NCBI GenBank assembly: GCA_030604405.1
Contig: JAUVVY010000011.1
Span: 1 to 64,000, forward strand
Source: a bacterium
GTDB taxonomy: Bacteria; Armatimonadota; Zipacnadia; Zipacnadales; UBA11051
Reading direction: 5' to 3'
DNA length: 64,000 bases
Each line of letters begins with the position of its first letter. The first letter of the stretch is position 1. The translations under genes were made by a program, and so were the position numbers. Below, one piece after another: positions 51,386 through 59,859 of this stretch. Below the pieces are notes generated by a model. It did no database searches. It saw only the letters and a list, made by a program, of their open reading frames with translations, and was not told where the DNA came from.

Positions 51386-52150
51386 TCAGACCATGAGGTC
51401 GCCGCCGGTGAGATCGAAGGCGGCACCTGTGATGTATGCGGCCTCGTCAGAAGCCAAAAAACCGACCAGCCAGGCGGCTTCCTCGGGACTGCCGAGGCGC
51501 TGGATCGGGAAAGATTCCTCCCAGGCGCGCAACTCGTCAGGAGGCGTGTTGTCAAGGACCATCTCCGTCGCAATCAGCCCGGGGCAAATGGCGTTGACGG
51601 TGATGCCGTAGCAGGCCAGCTCCTTCGCGAAGCCACGGGTGATGCCGAGCACGGCGTGCTTGGAGGCGGTATAGTGGACGCCGCCGAGAGTGCTGACAGT
51701 CTTGCCCGCCGAGGAGGAGAGATTGACGATGCGGCCCCAGCCTTGCTCCCTCATCGGCGCAATAACCGCCTGCGAGCACAGAAATACGCCGTTAACATTG
51801 ACCGACATCACGAGATTCCATTCTTCCTCAGAGATGCTCTCGACGCGAGTACGCCGGATGATGCCGGCATTGTTGACAAGGATGGAGACGGTGTCAAAGG
51901 CGTCGAGGGTGTGCTGAACCAGCGCCTCCACCTGGTCGCGCTTGCTGACATCACAGTGAACTGCGATGGCGCGCCCGCCGGAGGCGGCGATCTCGTCGCT
52001 GACACGTTGAGCGGCAGTGGTGTCCACATCGCTGACGGTCACGGCGGCGCCTTCGGAGGCGAACAGGCGCGCGAAGGCGGCACCCATGCCACGGCCGGCT
52101 CCGGTGATGATGGCGACCTTATCTCTAAAGCGCATGTTGCGGTCGGACAT
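51386..52150 (-). CDS. Classical short-chain dehydrogenase/reductase (FabG-like)
   Basis: 254 residues from the ATG at 52150 (GGAGG 8 bases upstream), a GTG three codons earlier being less likely. TGAGRGMGAAFARLFASEGA (Gly-rich NAD(P) loop), CDV, VNNAG, catalytic Ser in NLSSSAGK, and YTASKHA (Tyr-x3-Lys) are all present, with CPGLIATEM after. Length and motifs are those of classical SDRs that oxidise or reduce sugars, sugar acids or 3-oxoacyl groups. With the other sugar genes around, an aldonate/ketose dehydrogenase is a fair guess. Upstream of the atypical SDR, likely co-transcribed. Confidence 0.88.
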   Translation of the reverse strand: MSDRNMRFRDKVAIITGAGRGMGAAFARLFASEGAAVTVSDVDTTAAQRVSDEIAASGGRAIAVHCDVSKRDQVEALVQHTLDAFDTVSILVNNAGIIRRTRVESISEEEWNLVMSVNVNGVFLCSQAVIAPMREQGWGRIVNLSSSAGKTVSTLGGVHYTASKHAVLGITRGFAKELACYGITVNAICPGLIATEMVLDNTPPDELRAWEESFPIQRLGSPEEAAWLVGFLASDEAAYITGAAFDLTGGDLMV

Positions 52151-52502
52151 GTCGGACACCTCCGGCTACTTGTTTAATCTGAATTTCAGTACCGTGGGCC
52201 GGATGGGCCCCGTGTTTCACTTCGGTCAGGCCACCGCACCCACTGCGAAGCAGTGGGTACCCGACGCCTGCGGCGTGGGTACCCGGCCGGTCCGAACGAC
52301 TTAACGGCAAAGGCCCACAGACTGGAAAGCCCCGCCTTCGCCAAGGCTACGGCGGGCAAGCTTGTGCCACGCGAGAGAAGAAGGAATGGTATATTCTAGC
52401 TAGCTATTGACATACACAGTCCAAACGACTCAATGGCAGGAACGCCTGCGCAGGCGATGAGTAGCGTCAGAGCTGGTAGGAAAGGTCGGTGTATGACGCT
52501 GT
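52151..52502. repeat. Intergenic repeat region
   Basis: No gene. Palindromes ACCCACTGCGAAGCAGTGGG at 52238-52258 and ACCCGACGCCTGCGGCGTGG at 52259-52280 follow each other directly: same outer ACCC/GGGT, different inner pairs. A degenerate GACTGGAAAGCCCCGCCTTC element is at 52318-52380. Confidence 0.65.
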
Positions 52503-53648
52503 TCATCCTTTCTGCTCCTGGAGCGTGTATTCATATATTCGTCCTTGACCGCCGACGAGTATAGCGTCCGTTCCCGAATCATCCAGATCCAACGCAGCGA
52601 TGGCTGCACAATGTTCGGGTATTGTCTCCTCATAGATCAGCTTCTTGTTGGCATCGTACACCCACAAAGTCGCCTGGTCATTGACGTAAACCCCTGCTAT
52701 TGCGGCGAAATACTCTCGCTCATTTTTCTTGAGTCTGACAGGCGTGGCGGCCAGAGTCACCGCCCCCTCCAACGCAGTCGCCTGGAGCTTGGCGACGACG
52801 TTGGCGTCGAAGTTGAGGACTGTCAGTTTGTCACCGTCAAGATGCAACACGCGTTGCGGACCGGTCTTGTCGGGCCAATTACAGAGCGAAAAACGGGCAA
52901 GAAAACCAGGAGGACGCGTAGAAGACAGGACGTTGCCCTCGGCGTCCCTGATCTTCATCTCGCCACGAGCATTACTGTGGAGGATTTCCAGGCTTCCGTT
53001 ACCGTCGGTGTCCACCATTTCGACGTGCCAGACGTTGCCATCAGGTTTCTTCCACTGACGCTTACCGTCGGCCTGGAGCAGATGGACGCCGCCGCGGCCA
53101 TTGAACCCAACGACGAATTCCAGTTCGCCGTCGCCGTCAATATCTCCGGAGCACATGTCATCAACGCCTGGCATGGCCCCGCCATAAGACCAGCGTGTCG
53201 AGCCGTCGTGATCGAAGAGACGGGGGTTGCTGCCCCAGTGCCCTGTGTTGATAAACTCGCAATTGCCGTCGCCTTCGACATCAATAATATCAACGTGTTT
53301 GGGCCTCGATTTGAAGCTGACAGAGAACTTCACGTTGTAGTGTTGATCAAGCAGCACGGCGCCGCTATTGCCAGCGATGCCGATCTCGGGAACGCCGTCG
53401 GAGTCCAGATCCGCGAAGGCGATGTCCGTCACAGTGCCTGTGGGTACGTACTCGACGAGTAGCTCGCGGATGAATAGACCTGAGCCCTTGGTAACTACAG
53501 GGGAAGAGGGCTCAGGCGCTGGTTCGGGCGGAGGAGAGGGCATCCAAGCCATCAAGCGCGGGAGAATCCAGATGCTTGCCCCGATGAACAGCGCGCCAAA
53601 AAGCACTATCGCGACACAGCTGCCAATTATTACTTTCTTGACATCCAT
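52503..53648 (-). CDS. Membrane-anchored FG-GAP/VCBS-like beta-propeller protein
   Basis: 381 residues. N-terminal membrane helix VIIGSCVAIVLFGALFIGAS, proline-rich linker (PSPPPEPAPEPSSP), then repeated calcium-loop-like motifs D-x-D-x-D/N-G (FADLDSDGVPEIGIA, DVEGDGNCEFI, GDIDGDGELEFVVG, DTDGNGSLEIL, LDDSGTDAIL), the hallmark of integrin-type FG-GAP propellers. AGGTGA lies 5-6 bases upstream of the ATG. Probably a surface-exposed adhesion or ligand-binding protein. 89 bases separate it from the transporter gene upstream. Confidence 0.78.
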   Translation of the reverse strand: MDVKKVIIGSCVAIVLFGALFIGASIWILPRLMAWMPSPPPEPAPEPSSPVVTKGSGLFIRELLVEYVPTGTVTDIAFADLDSDGVPEIGIAGNSGAVLLDQHYNVKFSVSFKSRPKHVDIIDVEGDGNCEFINTGHWGSNPRLFDHDGSTRWSYGGAMPGVDDMCSGDIDGDGELEFVVGFNGRGGVHLLQADGKRQWKKPDGNVWHVEMVDTDGNGSLEILHSNARGEMKIRDAEGNVLSSTRPPGFLARFSLCNWPDKTGPQRVLHLDGDKLTVLNFDANVVAKLQATALEGAVTLAATPVRLKKNEREYFAAIAGVYVNDQATLWVYDANKKLIYEETIPEHCAAIAALDLDDSGTDAILVGGQGRIYEYTLQEQKG

Positions 53649-53737
53649 TAGGCGTCACCTGTCTTCCCGCTGGGCTCTCGACGCCTTGCCGAGAGCCAGT
53701 TGCGTTCTGGTCATTGATGCTGATTCTCCCCAGAGCG

Positions 53738-55753
53738 CTATCCGAACCAGACGCCGTAACGGCGGACGCTTTCGCCCCCGTAGGCGCCGATCAGACCATA
53801 TAATACGCCCGCGGTAAAGTAATGCCCCAGCGCCAGGCCGACGAAGCCCGGGATGAGCTGCCGGTAGGCGCGCATGCCGCCGAGCTTGAACACCACGCTC
53901 TTGATCAGCCACACGATCAGAAACGCCCCCCAGACCAGCTCGCCGTAGGAGCAGATCATGCAGAAGGCCAGCGGATGCAGCGGGAAGCGCAAAAACGCCA
54001 TGCGCACGAGCATCAATCCGACGGCGACGACAAAGCCGGAGCCGGTAGCAATGATGCGCGGGGTGTCGGGCTTGAGTGACCCCTTTGCGTAGTCGGCCAC
54101 AACCGTGTACTCCTGGCGGGCGATGCCGGAACCCCAACCGGACATGCGCCCAAGTCCGCCGGCGCCGAACTCGTAATAGGCGCGCAATAATCCGGTCATC
54201 GAAACGGTAAAGCCGACTGCAAGCGCGACGATTAGCACCCAGTTCATGGCGCTCTGTTTGACGCCGGTGCCGCGCGCGAGCCGGTAACCATCAACCTGGT
54301 AGCCCATCATCGAGGAATAATACCCGCGCGACATGAATACAAACGTGGCATAGACCGTCGCGCTTTGCCAGGAGTTCTGGTATCTGAAGGCCTCGGAGCC
54401 GAGGAAATAGCGGATGCCCTTGAAAGATTGATAGTAGGGGTACATCCAGATCAGCGGCACGCCGACTTCGGCGCGGATGCGGGCATACACCACCGCCAGC
54501 ATCATCACCAGGACCATGTAAAGAATCGCCAGCCACAGGGCCATGCCGGCCATATTCATCCAGCCGACAATTACCGCGAAGGCGAGTATGCCTCCGAACA
54601 CCGCCACCCGGTAGCTCATCGGCTCATCGGAGTCGTCTATCTGCTTGTCACCGGTGAAGGCCTTGCGGAGCACATCGGCGATGTGGTGGCGACCGATATA
54701 GATGAGCAGGATGCAGAGGGCCACATAAGCACCCAGCCCGCGCTCCTGCCAGAAGGGATAGCCGGCAAGCTGGAGGCCTGCGGCCGTGAAGATCAGCTTT
54801 TCAAGCTTCATCATCATATAGAAGGCCCATACGCTGAAGGCGATCTCGGTGGGCACGAGATAGCCGAAGCCGATCAGCTCAGGGCGAAAGTGGACCGACA
54901 TGGGTCGCAGCGAAGACAGCGGGAACTCGGTGAAAAGCGTACCGAGGTCATAGTACTTGCCCAGGGCGGTAAAGGCAGGGTTGTAGGAGTTGATGATGTT
55001 GGTAATGTTGTAGAAGAAGGCGATGGCGAAGCCGATCCACATGATCCTATTGCGGAGAAAGTCAACGAGAATGGCGGGGCCGTCAACGCCGTGGGTACAT
55101 TCTATGGGCAAGTGCAAGAGCGGATAGGTGAGCTTTTCTTTCTCTGACCACTGGCGGCGGAAGATGGTACTGATGGCGAGCATGCAGACCCACACGGCCA
55201 GGAAAAAGATGCCCCATGCGAAAAGCGGGATCGCCCATGCGCCCCACGGCACCAAACCGGATTCGGAGGCCTCGTAGAGCTTGCGAATGACCTCGCGGTC
55301 GTGTGGCACCATCCAGCCGGGCAGATGGCCCTGCAGGGAGGTGAAGTTATTCTCCGGAGTGTCGAAGTAGAACAAGACGGGCAGGGTGTTCATGAAGAAG
55401 CGGCCGATGCCGCAGCCGGTCACCGTAGTGGCCACGGTGAGGAATACATAGATCATGATGATTTCGCGGCGGTCGAGGCTGAGCCGCCGGCTGAGGCGAC
55501 GCACCAGCGGATTAAGCAGCACCAGCACAAGCAGTATGCCGACAGCAGGAATCGGGGGTACGGCTTCGGTAATCTGGCAGAAGTGGGTGATGACCTCGGT
55601 CTGGTTGATCCAGAAGCTGGCAAGGTAGCAAAGGACTATGGCGAGGATCAGGCTGCGGGCGGTGACGCCGATCAGGGGATAGCGCGGCTGGTCGAGACCT
55701 GCGGCTTCAGGTTCCGAAGTGCGGCCTTCGTCTGTTTTCTTATCCACTGCCAT
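53738..55753 (-). CDS. DUF6785-like polytopic membrane protein, copy 1
   Basis: 671 residues with about 14 membrane segments. The segment FWINQTEVITHFCQITEAVP near the start, LSLDRREIIMIYVFLTVATT, FFLAVWVCMLAISTIFRRQW, ARIRAEVGVPLIWMYPYYQS and WGSGIARQEYT recur in the paralogue at 56283-58286. The layout resembles DUF6784/DUF6785 proteins seen in Armatimonadota and Planctomycetota, distantly like OPT-type oligopeptide transporters. A cytosolic Glu/Asp-rich N-terminus is present. No ribosome site is obvious before the ATG. Probable importer of sugars, oligomers or amino compounds; substrate unknown. Confidence 0.78.
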   Translation of the reverse strand: MAVDKKTDEGRTSEPEAAGLDQPRYPLIGVTARSLILAIVLCYLASFWINQTEVITHFCQITEAVPPIPAVGILLVLVLLNPLVRRLSRRLSLDRREIIMIYVFLTVATTVTGCGIGRFFMNTLPVLFYFDTPENNFTSLQGHLPGWMVPHDREVIRKLYEASESGLVPWGAWAIPLFAWGIFFLAVWVCMLAISTIFRRQWSEKEKLTYPLLHLPIECTHGVDGPAILVDFLRNRIMWIGFAIAFFYNITNIINSYNPAFTALGKYYDLGTLFTEFPLSSLRPMSVHFRPELIGFGYLVPTEIAFSVWAFYMMMKLEKLIFTAAGLQLAGYPFWQERGLGAYVALCILLIYIGRHHIADVLRKAFTGDKQIDDSDEPMSYRVAVFGGILAFAVIVGWMNMAGMALWLAILYMVLVMMLAVVYARIRAEVGVPLIWMYPYYQSFKGIRYFLGSEAFRYQNSWQSATVYATFVFMSRGYYSSMMGYQVDGYRLARGTGVKQSAMNWVLIVALAVGFTVSMTGLLRAYYEFGAGGLGRMSGWGSGIARQEYTVVADYAKGSLKPDTPRIIATGSGFVVAVGLMLVRMAFLRFPLHPLAFCMICSYGELVWGAFLIVWLIKSVVFKLGGMRAYRQLIPGFVGLALGHYFTAGVLYGLIGAYGGESVRRYGVWFG

Positions 55754-56282
55754 AAGGGTGATAAGGTGGGGAAGACGCTCGCGATGGTGTCCTCCCCGAA
55801 GCCCCTTTCATGAAGTCCTTGGTGCTCTCAACGTCGGGTCGGTGCGGGCGCACGGCGTGCGCCCCTACGTGATTGGGCGCAATCAATTGCGCCCCTACAA
55901 CGGCAACAGCATTGACGGGCTAGAAAGTGACATCGACCAGGTTGTGGCCTGCAAAGATATTGCGCTACACGACCGGCGCGGTACAAGCCCGCGCCCTACA
56001 ACAAGCAGATACTTGATTCCTAATTCCGGAATTCACGACCGGAGTTTCAATACAGTTATTGTCTAATGACAAGATTCGCCGTTACGCGCCTACGGCAAAC
56101 AACAAGGATGCCCCGCCTTCGCTAAAGCCATGGCGCGCAAGCTTGTCGTCCAGGAGGCTTTGTTGTAGGGGCGCAATTGATTGCGCCCAAGGAACAGCGG
56201 CCTCAAGGGCGTGACAAGTCACGCCCCTACTTTTTCTGCATGGCGCCAGGGAAAACCTGCATGTGAGGCGGGGCAAATGTCT
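55754..56282. repeat. Intergenic repeat cluster between transporter copies
   Basis: No gene. At least five TAGGGGC-type palindromes with different paired cores: 55844-55868 (GGGCGCACGGCGTGCGCCC), 55875-55898 (GGGCGCAATCAATTGCGCCC), 55974-56000 (GGCGCGGTACAAGCCCGCGC, imperfect), 56164-56188 (GGGGCGCAATTGATTGCGCCC), and 56207-56230 (GGGCGTGACAAGTCACGCCC). Degenerate CCCCGCCTTCGCTAAAGCC lies near 56110. Confidence 0.8.
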
Positions 56283-58286
56283 TCAGCCGAAGATCACGTG
56301 GTAGAGGCGGACACCCTCACCGCCATAAAGGCCAATGAGATTCAACACCACACCGGCAGTCAAATAGTGGCCCACCGCCAGGCCGATGAAGGCGGGGATG
56401 AGTTGGCGGTAAGCGCGCATGCCACCCAGCTTGAAGACAATCGTCTTGATGAGCCAGACGATGAAGAACGGTCCCCAGATCGGCCCGCTGTAGGACAGAA
56501 TCATGCAGAGGGCCAGCGGGTGGAGCGGAAAGCGCAAAAACGCCATGCGCAAGAGCATCAGGCCCATCGCCAGCACAAAGCCGGAGCTGGCGGCGAGCAT
56601 GCGCGGTGTCTCGGATCGCACCGAGGCTTTGGCATAGTCAACCACGGCAGTGTACTCCTGTTGCGCAATCCCCGAGCCCCATCCGGACATGCGACCAAGC
56701 CCGCCAGCACCGTATTCGTAATAGGCGCGCAACAGGCCTGTCATCGAGACGGTGAACCCGACCATCAGCGCCACTATCAGCACCCAGTTCATCCCCGTCT
56801 GTTTCACACCGGTCGCTCGCGCCAGCCGGTAGCCGTCTATCTGGTAGGCCATCATGGACGAGTAGTACCCGCGCGAGAGGAATACGAATGTGGCAAAGAC
56901 AGTCGCGCTTCGCCAGCTATTGTTGTATTTGAGCGCCTCGGAGCCGAGGAAGTAGCGAATGCCCTTGAAGGTCTGGTAAAAGGGGAACATCCAAATCAGC
57001 GGGACACCGACCTCGGCGCGGATGCGGGCGTAGACTACCGCCACTATGAAGACCAGGACCATGTACAGAATCGCCAGCCACGGTGCCATGCCCGCGGCCT
57101 TCATCCAGCCAATCACTACGGCAAAAGCCAGCAGCCCGCCGAAGACCGCCACCCGGTAGCTCATCGGCTCGTCGGAATCGTCAATACTGTCGTCGCCAGT
57201 GAAGGCCTTGCGCAGGACCTCAGCGATGTGATGTCGCCCGATGTAGGCCAGCAGCAGGCAGACTGCCACGTAAGCGCCCAGGCCGCGCTCCTGCCAGAAC
57301 GGATAGCCGGCTATCTGGAGCCCCGCCATCGCTGCAATCAACGTCTCCAACTTGAGTAAGAAGTAGAAGGCCCAGACGCTGAAGGCGATCTCGGTGGGCA
57401 CGAGATAGCCGAAACCGATTATTTCCGGTCGGTACACGATGGCCATGGGCTGCAGCGCGCTGAGGGGGTGCTCGGTGAACAGCCCGCCGAGGTCGTAGGC
57501 TCTGCCCAGCGCCGTGAAAGCCGGGTTGTAGGAATTGATGACATTGGTGATGTTGAACAGAAAAGCGATGGCGAAGCCGATCCACATGATGCGGCTGCGC
57601 AGAAAGCCGACCACCAGGTTCGGCCCGTCAACACCCGCGGTACAGTCCATCGGCAGGTACAGCAAAGGATAGGTGAGCTTCTCCTTCTCCGACCACTGAC
57701 GGCGGAAGATGGTGCTGATGCAGAGCATGCAGACCCAGACGGCCAGGAAGAAGATGCCCCACATAAAGAGCGGCAAAGCCCACGCTCCCCACGGCACCAC
57801 ACCGGCTTCAGAGGCCTCGTAGAGCTTGCGAACCACCTCACCATCTTTCGGCACCATCCAGTCAGGCAGATGGCCCTGGAGGGAGGCGAAGTTGTTTTCC
57901 GGCGTGTCGAAGTAGTAAAGCGTGGGCAGGATATTGAGAAAGAAGCGGCCAATGCCGCAGCCGGTGACAGTGGTGGCTACGGCCAGGAACACGTAGATCA
58001 TGATGATCTCGCGGCGGTCGAGGGAGAGGCGCTTGCTGAGCCGGCGCACAAGCGGATTAAGCAAGACCAGCGCAAGCAGTATGCCGACGGCGGGAATCGG
58101 GGGCGCGGCTTCGGTAATCTGGCAGAAATGCGCGATGACCTCGCTCTGGTTGATCCAGAAGCTGGCAAGGTAGCAAAGGACTATGGCGAGGATCAGGCTG
58201 CGGCCGGTCACGCCGATCAGCGGATAGCGCGGCTGGTCAAGACCTGCAGGTTCGGTTTCTGAAGTAGGGCTTTGATCCACTGCCAT
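56283..58286 (-). CDS. DUF6785-like polytopic membrane protein, copy 2
   Basis: 667 residues, about 14 membrane segments, similar over the full length to the protein at 53738-55753 (same start MAVD..., DQPRYPLIGVT-RSLILAIVL, ending ...GVRLY-VIFG). Divergence is concentrated in periplasmic loops and the segment after PMSYRVAVFGG. Both copies have intact frames, so both probably function, perhaps on different substrates. No clear ribosome site (sequence TTACCTTC just before the ATG), the same as in copy 1. Downstream of the TldE gene in the same direction. Confidence 0.78.
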   Translation of the reverse strand: MAVDQSPTSETEPAGLDQPRYPLIGVTGRSLILAIVLCYLASFWINQSEVIAHFCQITEAAPPIPAVGILLALVLLNPLVRRLSKRLSLDRREIIMIYVFLAVATTVTGCGIGRFFLNILPTLYYFDTPENNFASLQGHLPDWMVPKDGEVVRKLYEASEAGVVPWGAWALPLFMWGIFFLAVWVCMLCISTIFRRQWSEKEKLTYPLLYLPMDCTAGVDGPNLVVGFLRSRIMWIGFAIAFLFNITNVINSYNPAFTALGRAYDLGGLFTEHPLSALQPMAIVYRPEIIGFGYLVPTEIAFSVWAFYFLLKLETLIAAMAGLQIAGYPFWQERGLGAYVAVCLLLAYIGRHHIAEVLRKAFTGDDSIDDSDEPMSYRVAVFGGLLAFAVVIGWMKAAGMAPWLAILYMVLVFIVAVVYARIRAEVGVPLIWMFPFYQTFKGIRYFLGSEALKYNNSWRSATVFATFVFLSRGYYSSMMAYQIDGYRLARATGVKQTGMNWVLIVALMVGFTVSMTGLLRAYYEYGAGGLGRMSGWGSGIAQQEYTAVVDYAKASVRSETPRMLAASSGFVLAMGLMLLRMAFLRFPLHPLALCMILSYSGPIWGPFFIVWLIKTIVFKLGGMRAYRQLIPAFIGLAVGHYLTAGVVLNLIGLYGGEGVRLYHVIFG

Positions 58287-58355
58287 GAAGGTAATAAGTG
58301 GGGGGAGGGCGCTCTCGATGGTGTCCTCCCCGAATCCCGTTTTGCTAGGTTGGTA

Positions 58356-59693
58356 CTACTCCTGGCCGGCGACCTGGATGTCGCGGATGCGCAGGCTCGG
58401 GACGATAATGCCCGGCTCCTCGCGGTAGTCGCTGGAAACTGAGTCAATGCTGCCAAGCATCTCAAAGGCGTCGCTGCCGATCATCGTCGTGGCCACCGGA
58501 TAGGCCAACTCGCCATTCTCGATCTTGAAGCCGAAGTCAACAGTGGCAGAGATGTCTCCGGATGCCCCGTCCGGCTGCAGGCCGCCGTAAGCGATGTAGA
58601 GGCCCTCGTCTATTTCGGAAATCAGCTCGGCCTCGGTACGTGTCCCCAGAGCCACCTGGAGATTCGACGTGCTGACGCCGACAGAGCCGCGATAGCCGCG
58701 ACGCCCGGCATGAGCGGTGTTGGTCACACCGGCCTTGTTGGCGGTGTAGGAGTTGTGCAGATAGGTGGTCAGCACGCCGTCTTCGATGAGCTTGCGCTGG
58801 ACCTTGGGCACACCCTCGCCGTCATAGGCAGCCGAACCTAGCCCGCCGGCAACAAGCGGAGCCTCGGTAATCGTGACCAGCTCGCCGGCGATGCGCTGGC
58901 CCTCTTTTCCGGCGAGGAAGGAACGGTTGCGCTGGATGCTTTCCGCAGCGGCCGCGCCGATGCACGAGAAAAGCAGCCCGGAAGCGGCCAGCGGCCCGAG
59001 CACCAGCGGCAGACGCTTTGTCTCGACATTGCGCCCGCCGAGGTAGCGGCGCGCCTCTTCCGTCGCCTTCGTGGCGACGCCTGCGGGGACGAAGTCTTTC
59101 AGCAACCGGGCCGCGTCATATTCGAAATAGACCCCGACATCCTCGCCATCAACGACCACCGCCTGGAAGCTGATGCCGAGACTGGTGCCTGAGCGCTGCA
59201 GGCCGATGCCGGTTGATGAAGCGATCGCGCTGGAGCCGACAGTAAGGCTGGCGCCACCTTCGAGATGCACCTCCGGCTCGACGGCCTGGGCTTCTTCAAT
59301 GGCCTGTGCGCACCATTCCACGACCTGCCCAACGTTCAGTCCGGCTACTGCGTCATCGAAAAGGTCCTCAACCTGTGGCGGCTCGGCGGGGTCGGGCAAT
59401 GCCACAAAGTCGGGGTCGGGATGCGCGGCCCTGGCCAGAGCGGTCGCACTGCGGGCACATTCTACGACATCATCGGACTGCAGGCTCTGGGTGCTGCCGA
59501 GGCCGACGCCGCCGTCGTGAAAAGCGCGCACGCCGATGCCATAATCGCGAACGACCTCGCTTTCGCGCAGGCTGGAGTTCTCGACACCTACCCCGACTTC
59601 GCGCACCTGCACGCAGTAGGCGTCGGCAACATCGGCCCCCTCATCCATGGCGGCTTTGACGGCTTTTTGGGCGATGTCGAGCAGATCGGTCAT
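58356..59693 (-). CDS. tldE: TldE/PmbA-family modulator protein
   Basis: 445 residues from the ATG at 59693, with GGAGG 5 bases upstream; the open frame extends much further upstream but only through a repeat and the tail of the next gene. Family signs are LRESEVVRDYGIGVRAFHDG and GSTQSLQSD near the start, then a late AYDGEGVPKVQRKLIEDGVL and TYLHNSYTANKAGVTNTAH, and a C-terminal EDISATVDFGFKIENGELAY-like block (here DISATVDFGFKIENGELAY). TldE lacks the HExxH metal site and works with TldD as a heterodimeric protease that matures or degrades unfolded peptides such as microcins and CcdA. Its partner gene lies directly upstream. Confidence 0.9.
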   Translation of the reverse strand: MTDLLDIAQKAVKAAMDEGADVADAYCVQVREVGVGVENSSLRESEVVRDYGIGVRAFHDGGVGLGSTQSLQSDDVVECARSATALARAAHPDPDFVALPDPAEPPQVEDLFDDAVAGLNVGQVVEWCAQAIEEAQAVEPEVHLEGGASLTVGSSAIASSTGIGLQRSGTSLGISFQAVVVDGEDVGVYFEYDAARLLKDFVPAGVATKATEEARRYLGGRNVETKRLPLVLGPLAASGLLFSCIGAAAAESIQRNRSFLAGKEGQRIAGELVTITEAPLVAGGLGSAAYDGEGVPKVQRKLIEDGVLTTYLHNSYTANKAGVTNTAHAGRRGYRGSVGVSTSNLQVALGTRTEAELISEIDEGLYIAYGGLQPDGASGDISATVDFGFKIENGELAYPVATTMIGSDAFEMLGSIDSVSSDYREEPGIIVPSLRIRDIQVAGQE

Positions 59694-59756
59694 GATGGCC
59701 TCCGTTTTCGTCCTTGGGACTATGGCAGACAGCTCGACAGGCAGCGGCAACGTCGA

Positions 59757-59803
59757 ACCCTCACCCCCGCCCCTCTCCCGCAGGGAGAGGGGAGAACGGC
59801 AAC
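59757..59803. repeat. CCCTCTCCCGCAGGGAGAGGG-type palindrome between tldD and tldE
   Basis: CCTCTCCCGCAGGGAGAGG with flanking CACCCCCGCC and AGAACGGCAACGG, in reverse orientation relative to the copies at 1698 and 37340. It lies in the 166-base tldD-tldE gap, so the repeats also insert inside operons. Confidence 0.75.
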
Positions 59804-59859
59804 GGCGGCGAGAAAAAGGGTCTGGCCCATTTTTCTCCGCGTGTTCATCGAGTTGAGTG

